Positions 37,487-49,100 of a DNA stretch of 64,000 nucleotides are shown here, piece after piece. The translations under genes and the position numbers were made by a program. The notes beneath the pieces are model-generated. The model was not told where the DNA came from, searched no databases, and worked only from the letters and a program-made list of their open reading frames with translations. Position 1 is the first letter of the stretch. Each line of letters starts with the position of its first letter. The stretch lies in assembly GCF_002078875.1 (NCBI RefSeq), contig NC_034411.1, forward strand, positions 1,780,308-1,844,307, given 5' to 3'. The DNA comes from Numida meleagris (Eukaryota; Chordata; Aves; Galliformes; Numididae).

Positions 37487-37523
37487 GCTCAGGATGGGCT
37501 CAGGACGGGCTCAAGATCAGCTC
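37487..37523 (+). repeat. 11-bp tandem repeat, about 3.4 copies
   Basis: GCTCAGGATGG, GCTCAGGACGG, GCTCAAGATCA and a final GCTC are consecutive 11-bp units with one to three substitutions. It lies just 150 bases from the inverted repeat at 37288-37333. Confidence 0.8.
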
Positions 37524-37625
37524 TTTTCCAGAAGATGCCTTTGCAGATTCTTATCCCTCCCCAGCATCACCAAGTTGTTACACTGAAGTTCTCTTGCACT
37601 ACATATAGGGTGATCTATTATTTTG

Positions 37626-37642
37626 AAAAAAAAAAAAAAAAA
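37626..37642 (+). repeat. A17 homopolymer
   Basis: Seventeen A within an AT-rich stretch, with no adjacent gene copy seen. Confidence 0.9.
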
Positions 37643-40064
37643 GTTTATTTTGAATGCAGTAGTGGAATTGGGGGAGGAACACTGGGAGGTGACAAATGTG
37701 AAGATGATGCACGGTAAGCTGTCCCGCGACATCCCTAAAATTGCTTTTCTGGCCTCAAGAAGGAATCCCAAAATATAATGATAAACAAGATCCTTGCATT
37801 TGCGACAAGACTGCAAGTACACACAGGATACAGAGCCAGGCTGATGCTGACCCGCCACTGCATCAGCCTCAAAGAGGAGCCATGAGACTTGGGTACCACG
37901 CACCATGCAGTAAAGGAGACAAGCACTACGCATTACAACGCACAGCCCAGATGTAGACACTCCTAGGGCAAGCATTCTCCTTAAATCTGGCAAAATGACC
38001 CCCCAAAGAGGGCCCAAATTGTTCCACAAAGGAGAACAGGGAGCAGGGGTGGCTGGTGGCCACCACATTCCTGCACTTTCATGAGCTCATTTGTTTCTCT
38101 GCAAGTCATGGTTTTAGGGCAGCAGAGGATGAAAAGCCCAGGTTCAGGAGGAGATTGGAGGTTCATAGGGCTGGAAGATTTGCTTTTCCTCCCCCTGCTT
38201 GTTCCCTGCCATATTTTTTGTGTACATGCCTCACCTCCCCATCAGCTGTTGGGAACAGTCTCCATGCTCCCTCAAACACAAAATGGCGGCCTCAGGTGAG
38301 GGCCACACAGAGAAGTGCACGCACATCAGGAGATGGGATGTCAGGATAGCCATGAGTGCTCCTGTCCCCATACAGGGAACAGCCTTTCAGGGCAGCTTTT
38401 GAGGGTTCAAGTTTGGGCTGGCTCGTGTGGGAAGAGAAAGGCCCAAGCAGGTGAGGGCCCTTTCCCACTTCACACACCTCACCGCTCTTCTTACTGCAGC
38501 TGCAAGTCACAGCACGTGGCAAAAGGGCTTTTTGCATTGTCCAGGACAGCAGGGTATTTTAAAAATTAAAAAAATAACCCAACAAATTAAGTATTGATCT
38601 TTGTGCATGGTGGGCCTTCCCCTCCAAACACCTTCCAAACGTAGAGCATCTGGCGGGTGCGTGTAACCTCCAGACACTGCCTGGACACACAAGACAGCCC
38701 CAGGTTTTGGAGAGTGATTCATATTTATGCACTGACCGAAGGAACTGTTTGAGGCAGAGAAAAATAAACCATTTCAACTTAAATAGCTTGCTCAAACAGC
38801 GAGCACCCATGGACCCCTCCACGCACTGCTCTCTGCTGTTCGCTGTACCCCTGGCCAGCAGTTTGCCTTGCCAGTATTAGGCCTGTGCCTGCCACCTCTC
38901 ATCACGGCCAATAGGAAGGATTTTGCTCTTTGGGGTATTAAGCCACCAATGCAAGCAGACAGCATCCGCAATCTTGTTTTCCTCCCTCCTGCCCAGCCAG
39001 GTGCATGTTACATCAGTTCTCATCTCTGTCCCAGCCTGAGTCACACCCCAGCTGCCCAAAGATGAGACCTGCACAGGCACGTGCACCGCATTGCTCAAGC
39101 TGTGCATGAGGCTCAAGCTCACAGCAAACAGAACGCACTACGACTGAACAATTTTCCTTCTTTTTTCTCCCTGCTGCGGTGGCAGGTGAAGCAGTGGGGG
39201 GATGAAACAAGGAGAGCAAAGTTATCTGACTGTTGAGTGAAGCCACATACGTGTAGATTACGGGAGTAGCATCAGATGGAAAACATTTTTTCCTTTAAAC
39301 CTTTGAAACAGTTGGAAAGTCTTTGGGAGTATCGTGGAGAGAGAATCACACCAGTACCCATTTATTGTGAGCCCAGCTCTTCACAATTTCAGCAGAATTT
39401 AATTCAGAACGAAATGCCATGATGGACAGCCCCCTCCATCACAGATAAATATTGCTTTCAACCACAAACGAGCTCCTCACATTCAATCTAAGATCCCAGC
39501 TGGTCACCTGCAGAATCCAGCTTGCGTTTTCTCAGGCAAGCAAGCAAGCAACTCTGAGGAAATCTGAAAAAAAAAAAAAAAACTCCATCCTTTGCATGAT
39601 ACTTCATACATCTGCTGGTGGTTTCACCAAAAAAAAAAAAAAAGTTTTTTTTCCCCATGTGACTCCAACCTGAATTTAGAAAGAAAAAAATTGGGAACGG
39701 AGAGCTTTTGCCTCGTCTCTGTTGTGGTAGGGTGGTCAGAAAAGGGAACTGCTGAGTGTTGCTCTGTTCTGCTCAGGTCCTCCCAAGCCAACCACAGCTG
39801 CCAGGAGCTTCCCTGGCTATTCCCAGTGAATAGCACTGTCCACTCAGTACCTGTTTTGCTACAGTCCTCTCATCCTCCCCTCTAAAATAAAGACGGTATG
39901 CTTAGGGGCTTAATGCAAATCAACACACCCATCTGCCAGGGATTTTGATTTAATTTCAAAGAACAGTAATTCTCTTTTGTGGAAACTGAAAAGGCTGTTT
40001 TTTGACATTTAGTTCCTATAAGAGTTGGTTCCCCAGGTTGAGGCCAGTTACTGAGAAAGCTGAG

Positions 40065-40225
40065 TCTCTCGTTTGGCAGCAAATCAAGACCTTGGACTGA
40101 TCACTGCACTCTCCTGTTCCTCAGTTTCCTTTCTCTCAAGTGTGGTAGCTACCTCTTCTCATCCTCACCTACAAAAAAGTAATGCTTGCAAATTGCTTTA
40201 TCACATTACACTCTTCTTCTGTTCA
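40065..40225 (+). repeat. Possible MIR-type SINE relic
   Basis: The + strand has GACCTTGGACTGATCACTGCACTCTCCTGTTCCTCAGTTTCC, then AGCTACCTC and AATGCTTGCAAATTGCTTTA. This is the order of the MIR-type core (GACCTTGGGCAAGTCACTTAACCTCTCTGTGCCTCAGTTTCC, TACCTC, GTAAAGCGCTTA). Diverged and partial. Confidence 0.45.
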
Positions 40226-43200
40226 AAGATCTCACTTTTGTTATTGTTCAGTGCATCGGTAACATGAAGTATCACGTGTCACATTAAATTAAATTCTGAA
40301 AAAGAAAGAACTTTTGGAATTTGAAAAGATTCAAGGATATCTTTCCAAATGCTAAGTATCTTAGAGAAAGGAATAGCCCAGTCTAGGAAAAAGGGACTGC
40401 CACAAGTAAATCCTCTTTATCAGGAGAGTGGACATGCACTGGACGTGTCACATTGCACCCTGAAACCAGTTTCCACAGTGCTGATACCCTGAGTTTGGGG
40501 ATGTGCCCATTTTGCCAGGAGAGTACAGAAGATGGATTTTGCTTCTAATCTGTGATATATTTGATTTTACTCACCGTTCTGCTGCAGTTTGTGTTAGCAG
40601 AGGAACACCATTGCGTGCGCGTGTGATTCTGGGGACTCGATCTCCCATATGCTTAAAAATTAATCAAAAGAGACAAGTCTAACTGATCAGCCCTACAGGT
40701 GAAGACTAGATAAATTCCAGGTGGTGCTGCAACTCCTGGGACCTCTGCAGAGGATGGTGCTACAGGACCTTCCTTTGTGTTCTCCCTCCCTGCAAATGCT
40801 GCACAAGCTGAGAGAGTTGTAATAAAGCTCTGATACAAGTGACTGAAAGCATAGGGTTTTGATTAAAAGCATAGGCTTTTCCCTGTAAATCAAACTGCTT
40901 CTGGTTTACAGATTTCCAGATATGAGCCTAGGACGTTTTGCACATCTGTGCTAGTTCTATTCAATAATAGCAATTCTATTTAAATTAGCATTAACTAGTT
41001 GCTTGCAAAGCTGTGAGAGTCCAGATCTGAAATTTGTACTCACACTTTCTTGGAGGACAAGGGGTGATGTCTTTGGGGCTTATTTTGTCTGTTTGTTTTT
41101 GTTTTTTTGTCTTTCTGCCTCTACTTCAACAATACATTCCATTATGCCCTACTTGACTGAACACCAGATGTTGACATGAAGCATCAGAAACTACTGTCTG
41201 CCAGAAAGACAAACAGTATAAGTGGCCAAAGGTCTGATTTGGCACAGCAAGCCCTGAAATAATATTTTAATTTGACGTCTTTTTTCAGACGTGCTTCTAC
41301 ACTGCTGAAAGAAAATTAATGTCATGCTGTTGGTGCATTTTGCTAGCTTAAGCCTGGTGCCAGTCATGAAAAGGGAGAAATGCCTCTGAAGTTAGTGCAA
41401 GTCTGAAGTGAACGAGCCCAGAATATCCCAGGCTCTGGATTTCTGGCAAAGAGAAGAAAAATAAAATTGCAGTGGGAATCTCTTTTCCGATCAAAACTTC
41501 CAGCTCTCCCAGCATCTTCTCGTTTGGGAAACTATGCAGTGCAACTTGCATCTCAGGCTTTCCACCGCACAGCCCTGACTCACAGCATCTCCCAGCTGTG
41601 CTGCAGGATGCTGGGGCCAGCCAGCAGTCAATTGTCAGCTAAATCACTCAGACTAACACTAGGTTTGTGCCTTGGTTTTCACTGAGAAAAGCTGACCTGA
41701 GATCTATGCACAGGTCTTGGTGAGATAAGGGAGAGAACTGTTTCTAAATTCCTCAGGGACAACCTCCTCTTCTCCTCAGCACTGGTTTTGGTCTGTTATC
41801 TGTGGTGCATATTGTCTAAACTTATATAAACCCAAATTCCAGCCCACGTAGTTACTATCCCGTGTAGCATTATTCCAAGCACCGGAGTTCTTACCAGATG
41901 AGTTGCTTCCTTAATCAAACCCATATTTTGCAGCATGCACAGTCCACCCACAACAGAAGAGGACTTTCCACCAGCCCATTGCCCTTTCCCGCACTAACAT
42001 GAAGCCTATTAAAAGCTGTAATCTCACTAATATTTTGCAAAAATGGTTCACGTGGGTTGCTGTTAGACACTGGCACACACTAAAGGCCTTCACTAGCAAG
42101 TGATGGTGGTTAGGAGCTGATAAAAATACGCCATCTCACTTCACATACCTCGTTCCCATCTTCTGTGCATGCTTGGGAACACAGCCTTCCCCTTGGTGGT
42201 GGCAATACTGTGAAAGAGCAGGAGCGCTTTGCTTAAATGCTTAGAGGGGAAAGAAAGCTCAGGGCTTAAAAGCCTCATTTCTCTTTCAGTGTAAGGCAAG
42301 AAGAGCTCTTTCTCTGTCAAAAAAGAAAAAAAAATACCACATCAAGTCACTGTTTTCCTTACCACAGCACAGAAGACCTCAGCCAGTGCAAGCATTCCCA
42401 CACACTCCTGCCACAGGCTCCTGACCTTCCATGAGCAGATGGCTTTTAGGGACAAGACACCTCTCTGTTCCCAGTAGCCCTCTGTTAATCTGCCAGTGGG
42501 GACCAGTTGTGGCAAATGCTTTTATGACTGCTGATCAGGTCAGGGAGAACCAGAGGGGAGCAAATCTTATTGAGCCTGGGAAGGAGATCAGCCATCACAC
42601 AACAATAATTTTTGGCCACTACTTCCATAAACAGGGTTTGATCTGGTGACTTCCAGCAAACATGCCTCTCCTCCAAGCCTCCTGATTCCCCTCTATAAAG
42701 GTTTTATTTTAACTGGTGACTTTGTACACGTCTCAGTCCTTCCTCTCCCTGTCACTTTGTGTCCCAGCATTGACATATGGTTGAACCAATATCCTTCCTC
42801 CATTTCCTTTCTCGTTGCTAAATGTCCAGTAGGATTGCATAAAAGCACCCAACAGGAAAGGTCAAGCTGAGTTTCATGCCTGAGGTCCAGGATTACATCA
42901 AATTCTTAACGTTCATCTGGCCTTAACATAAAGCAAGCACTTCCCAGTTTCAGCCTAGTTATAGCAAAAGCAACAGAATCGTATTCATTTGAGTTCTTAC
43001 CTTAAAAAAAAAATAGAAACACCAGACAATTGGCACATAACAACTTTAGGAGGCAGGCTGAAGCTGAGCCCACATGAGCTGCCTTTGCAGAGACCTGCAG
43101 AGTTTCCAAAAGCAAAATTAAGACCCGTCAAAACTGTCTAAGCTCATAAGGATTTTTTTCACTACAATACTATGGACTAAAGAAATAAGTCTCGAAAACG

Positions 43201-43430
43201 TTGAACGCTTGCAAGTAGGTAGAGGTCTGTCTCAGATTTTGAAAACTCTGAATAGAAATCAGCACTGAATAAGCAAAATAAAACTCCTAAAAAGCACAAG
43301 CTTTTGATGAAAATGTTTAAGTTGAGATCTGGCATGTAGGGATTTAATCAAAGTCCCTATAGTAATAACACTAAACTTACTGATATTCGTAAGTGGCTCC
43401 AAAGTTTCTCAGGAATACTAATGAGTTTAC

Positions 43431-43602
43431 CTGTACAATCATCACGTGGAATGAGCTGTGTCTCTGGGTTTGGACACTGCGTAAAATCTTCCACAGTCAT
43501 CAGAAAACCTGGGCTAAACCCAGGAAATAGACGCAAGTCTTCAACAAATGTCTCACTCACGGGTAAGTCTTGTTCAAATGAAATGCTCCCAAGCAAGCTG
43601 AA
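43431..43602 (-). other. Candidate coding exon (unrecognised protein)
   Basis: A 172-base minus-strand segment between an acceptor (CCCTTTCCCGGCAG) and donor (TGTACAG then GTAAAC). One frame is open through the donor (57 codons plus one base, phase 0 in and phase 1 out). The translation is acidic and coding-like (SFEQDLPVSETFVEDLRLF, then CPNPETQLIPRDDC). The segment has several CpG, more than the neighbouring intronic-type sequence. However, the + strand is also open across it, and its phases do not join directly to the candidates at 45320-45414 or 37103-37213, so missing exons or chance must be assumed. Confidence 0.2.
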
Positions 43603-45319
43603 CTGCCGGGAAAGGGCATCAATTTGCAACACTTAAGATTTCAATGTTTTCATTTGTTTCTTTCTTTCTTTGTATATTGAGAAGTTGAGTATGCCTACAC
43701 AACTTCTTGACTGAAGTCTCTGCAAAACATTGGTCACCTGGTGATCCTGAAGTGGAAACGTTATTCAGCGTTCCATCAGCAGCACCCATGGCACTTGGTT
43801 TCTTTATTTGCTTCCCTTCCCCTGCCATCCCCAAGAGACCATTTCCCTCCCCAGCTCTGCACACAAGCTGAGCACTGTTATTGAAACTGGACAGACTTCT
43901 CACAGGAACTATTAAAGTTTTAAGATCTTACTTGGACATCGCCAGAAGACTTCTCATTAAAATAGCAAGTCAGATGTTCTTGAGCCTAATAACATTGAGA
44001 TTAATGAAAACATATTTTGCTCCTTCCATGAAAAATCAGATATTAAATGGCTGATGACACGGACAAATAGCCACTAGCATGGATAAAGCCACTGCTAAGG
44101 CTACTGATGATAACAGTGGAAAGTGATTTAAGCTGGATTACCACTTCAAGATATACTAGGCAATTAAACAGTAGAAAAACCAAGGCCAACTCCAGGTACA
44201 AGTGAGACCAGTAACCATCTCCAGTCCTCCTATCAGGCTACTCACTGACTTCTTTTTCCCAACACAGCTTCTCACAACAGGACCAAAGGAGCAGCACAGA
44301 TTGATCCTGAATCATGTTTCTCACACCACAAGCAGCAGTTGGCTGAACAAAGCAAACACAAGCAAATTCTGGAGAGAACAAACAATTCAGCCTTAGCAAG
44401 GAAGACGTGGGAGCTGGGAGAGGGAACTGGTAACTATTTCTGTTTACATCAGTTCTCTAACCATTGTGAGGACTAATTTTCTTTGCCTTTACCCCACAGG
44501 CTACGCTTGTAAAGGTAAGGGACTCAGACTGGAAACCCAAAAGGTTTTTGGGAGACCAGTTTCCCCCAGGATGAATGAGGCACACTGCTCCCTGCTGCAC
44601 ATGCAGACGCATGAACACAGCACTACCCAATATCATGGATGCAACAGTTTCTACCAGAAGAAAATCAGTGTCACTTCTCTCCTCCTTCAGCTTCCTGGCA
44701 GAAGCGGGCACTTTCAAAGTCTGAACAGTTTTCAGCAGAGTTCAACTAGCTGAAGTAGTGAAAGCCTCTGACAGCACTAGGAAAGAGGAAGCTACCTGCA
44801 GAAAATTTCATTTCTGCAACAAGTTTAAACATTAAATACTAGAAATATGGGATATAAGCATCAAATCAGAAAATTATGGGACTCCAAAATGCTCTAGGAA
44901 TATAAAAGCAGAGTTAGTGTAACATTAAGGCTTCAATAGCTCAGTAGATGAAAGGTCTGGGCTCCATCCCCTTTGCAAGCTGTGGGCCTGTCCTTAGAGG
45001 GAAGTCTTACATGCCCCATGACCTAGGAGGCATTGCGTCATCAAAGGGGAGAGCTCAAGAGCAAGTAATGCAAGAGTGATTTTCCCTTATCTTTGCTATA
45101 GAAGAGATGATACCTCCCCAGTGTAGAGCAGTTTAAATAACGAAGACTGCAGAAAGAAGATACAGCGCATACAACATGTTTTAAGGGCGGCACATAGCAA
45201 GCTCTGCATTTTGCTTGTGCTCTCAGCCTCCGCAGTGATGTTCAAGGACCTCCAAAGCCAGCATAGATGCTGAGGTTGTATGGGTATCATGATCCTCAGT
45301 TTCACCTCCCTATTCTTAC

Positions 45320-45414
45320 TGCTAAAGCTGTATTTTAATGTAATTACAGGAACATCTAATTCCTCTGTACCTACAACTATCTTCATCTTGTAGAGAGCCC
45401 AGGGGCCTGAGTAC
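45320..45414 (-). other. Candidate coding exon (unrecognised protein)
   Basis: A 95-base minus-strand segment with a strong T-rich acceptor (CTG, T9, GGAATAG) and a GTAAGA donor. One frame gives 31 codons, entering in phase 2 and leaving in phase 1, with YSGPWALYKMKIVV at its start. No domain or family recognised. Confidence 0.17.
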
Positions 45415-45837
45415 CTATTCCAAAAAAAAACAGGAAAATTAGACTTAAATGTGTTACACTTAAATGATGACTGGTATCTAAAAGAAAGTGTTGTCCTCAC
45501 TGTGAATCAAAGGTCAGATGCCCAAAGCAGCCGGAGATGGAACAACCCTAGCTACAAGTGGTGCTAGGGCTGCTCTTCTAACGGTCAGGCATTTCAGTCT
45601 TGCTTATGCAAACACAGTCCCATGAGAGCTGTCAGAAATGGTAAACAGACCTCACTGCTGGGAGGGGGCACGGATCACTTGTCAAGTGGCAGAGCCCTGT
45701 ATTGCTCTGATGCTGAAACAAGGAATAGAAACAGTGAAAATGCCCGGGCATCCTGTAAGTGGTTCCTAAAGAACATGTGCTATGCCTCTCCTTCAGATGA
45801 ACTTAGTGAGCGTAATAGTAATTAAGCTACAGGCTTT

Positions 45838-45860
45838 AAAATAAATAAATAAAAATAAAA
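45838..45860 (+). repeat. Short (AAAT)n repeat
   Basis: AAAATAAATAAATAAAAATA-type stretch of about 23 bases. Confidence 0.8.
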
Positions 45861-46103
45861 GGGAGTTTTACTTATTGGTACCAAATTCTCCTCTCAGTTG
45901 CTCATCCAAAACATCAGGAAGAGGAACCACAAAACCCAGGGAAGTCAACAGAACTACACAGAAAGAGTGTGGCTTTTCCAAACTCAGTCACAGCAGATGC
46001 TCAGATTGCCTGATCATTTGCCTTGATGGCTCCCCACCCACATCCAGCAGACAGTCACAGTTACACACTGTGCAACAAGAGAAATCTGGGTCTGTTTCTC
46101 TAC

Positions 46104-46123
46104 AAAAAAAAAAAAAAAAAAAA
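46104..46123 (+). repeat. A20 homopolymer
   Basis: Twenty A after TTTCTCTAC. No retrocopy is recognised upstream. Confidence 0.9.
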
Positions 46124-49100
46124 CATCTAATTATAGCCCTGTAAGACGGGGCATCCCCCACTGACCTCATCCTATACCCACCCTGGACAGCAGGTTGTGA
46201 AAACACCAGGAAGGCAAGTACAGAAAGAACTATAGAAAAGAAAGCTGTTGCATCTTTCCCACAGACAGACTAGATGGAAAATTAAAAATAAGGGCTTTGT
46301 GGTGAACATGGGCTGGTGGGATTGAGTTAGTTAAACAACGGGTCTAATCCTGGATGTGCTGAGCACATCTTTCAAGCTCCCAGCTCCTCAGCTGGCAGTG
46401 AAGTGGTTGGGAAGTGAGGAAGACATGATTTTCATAAAGTGCAGGCACAGTTCAGACTTGTCAAAAATTTTCAATTTAAGCTCCCCCCCAACTGATAATT
46501 TGGTTTTTGATTAAAAATCCAAGAGTGAGGGAAAACTTGGCCCGCTTCAGAATGGAAAGAAGGTAGAGACTTATAAGGAGACTCTTTTTTATGTAGCCAA
46601 ATGTGTCAGCTTTTACTTATCTGAAAAAATATGTTTGAAAAGTTAAATGAAAATGATCTCTTTGCAACCAACTCAAGAGGGAATAAACAAACAAGGGATC
46701 TATTCTCTCAGAAAGTTAATATGCACGGAGCTCTCAGTTGAGTCAAAGTGTCCTTTGACTTCACTAAGGGTCACAAGTACTTCATAGTTCCATTACATGT
46801 TGGGAAATTCAAGACATTGAGTTCCAGTTGCCTAAATAGCAAGTGAAACCATTCCTAGAAAATAAGTAACATTATTTTATTTTACAGGCATGGATTTATT
46901 GGCCAAGGGAAATGTGGAACTGAATAGAGGAGTTTACAAAGACATCAAACCTCCACAGCATCCAGCCAGCAACAGGCATTGCCTCAACCCATAGCATAGC
47001 TGAAGCCAGGTAGGCTCCTACTCCATCTATGAAACATCAGTGATTTTGTTTCTACTTTAGTTGAACTTTACTGGTTGAAACTTTGCAAAAAAAAAAACTT
47101 TCCAGAATAGCTTGAAATTAGAAAGGGGTGCTTGAATAAACTTTAGTAGAAGCAAAGACATTAACCCAACCAAAGCCCCATTCTTGGAAAGTACATTTCT
47201 TTCCCTGAAGCTGCAACATTAGCTAGAATGAGGGCTACAAAATCCACAAAGATCTTGGTTATAAGCTTCCCAACACATCAGCCATTTTGTGATAAAAATC
47301 TTCCTCAAGCACTGTATTTAATTGTGTCTTTGACTAAGAGCAGATCATCTTGCCTCTTAATATCAAGTCTGCTTAAGTTAATCTTGATGTGGTATCATGA
47401 AATAATATTTACTGCTCTCCAATAATTTATGTAAATAGCTTCCCCTTTCACCCCTGCTGTACAGGATGACAGGCGATTCATTGCTGCTGTTCCACACACA
47501 CATCTGTGACCAACATGCACACGTTTATACCATGCCTCCACAGACCACATAATGGATCAAACTGTTCTGTTAATAAAACATATGCCTTGACAACAAAGAT
47601 GAAACTCATTTTTCTGCGGGCCTCAGCCCTCCACCTGCTCCACAACTGAAAGAATGCTTTTTAATCTTTTTTTAAAATTATTTAGACCATCATTATTGTA
47701 TTTAATTTTGTATTCTGATGTCAAGAAAGTGTAGACCACTCACTGATAGCGAGCTAGCCAAGTAGCTTCCAACAGGCTGAGATACCCCCCTTGCTGACTT
47801 GAGCTCAAAATAAACACAGACAGGTTAACACCACATCACCACCAGAGCCTCCACTGCTCCCCTCACATTTAAGAAGAGTTGTAAGTCAGCACAGAATGGC
47901 TGAGATAAGGAGGGAGATAGGAGGAACTGTGTACGACTCTATGACCACCTGCAATCGCAAATGACTTGCCAGCAAGCAAGTCCAGGCCAGACGTGAGCTA
48001 CTTGAGGCCTCAGCCAACAGTCACACTTATACTGTAATGTGGTACAACAAAAGGAAACAAACCGCACTGCACCATTAGAATTGAGGTTTCTTTAGAAAGT
48101 CAGCCAGGGGAGTTCACCTCTCCCGGGCCAGAGCCCTTGCTCTGTTATAAACAAGCCTTAATCATCTCTGTCCTTGAGGTGTGCCATCATTTTCAGCAAG
48201 CATATCCCTTGGGGTTCTCCATACAAGTCAGAGACCTTCCACTCCAAGTTGCATTTTCTGGGCAAGCATTTACAAGACAAAGTGCCTTGGAGCAGGCTCC
48301 TATTGACTTCTGGGAGGAGTTACATCAAGGGGATAGCCAAATTCAGTTTCATTCATCTTACATCATCTACAACAGTTCACATCCTTTGATTCCTTCTTCA
48401 GACTGCTCAAGGCTTGTATAAGATTGCTAGAAACCCAAAATTCCATCTGCACATAAAACATACAGTGCAGCTGCTGGAAAGGCAGTTTTCCTCCTATTAC
48501 GCCATCCATACACCACAACTTTTTTCTTGTGGAAAGTGCTTCCATGGCCTTTCATAACTAGTCACTGCAAATAAGGATGCCAGTTAGTGTCCAGTATGGT
48601 GATGTGTACAATCATGAGAAAGAAAGCAAAAGAGAACAGCTGTCCACTAGGAACTTGCCTCCGATTATGTCCTCATTAGTACCAGACCATCCACGCAGCC
48701 ACCAGATGGTGACAACTTTCAGTCAATAATGTGACGTGTTTTGCAACCACCAAATCCCTTCTCAAAAAACAGGGCAGGACAAATCTTACCGCCTGAGCAC
48801 TTGGGCAAGCTGCTAAGTAGAGGCTCGGCAGCAGCTTTAGGCAGGGTTTGTCTGCACTTGTTGAGTAGTACCAGCAGGGAGTGGGGCAAGCATGCTCAGA
48901 GTTAAGCCAGATGTGGGAGGTTCAGACCTAGGGAGGACCTTGGGGCAATCCGTGCCATGATGTCCACCTCAGCAACACAGGCATCGTGATTCTGTTTTGT
49001 ATTTTGTAGAATATTTCAGGTCTATGGGTGATTATCAATACGGGCTTGGTTTTGGTCATTTCACAGTAAATCTAGAGCATCTCGACTTCAATACAACCGC

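Noticed and set aside
37517..38068. 183-codon minus-strand open frame
   Set aside because: It reads through the A17 run as poly-Phe, has no motif, and length alone is compatible with chance in 64 kb on two strands.
44935..45000. tRNA-like TAGCTCAGTAGATG stretch
   Set aside because: It resembles a tRNA D-arm, but there is no T-arm (GGTTCGA-type) and no acceptor pairing at the right distance.
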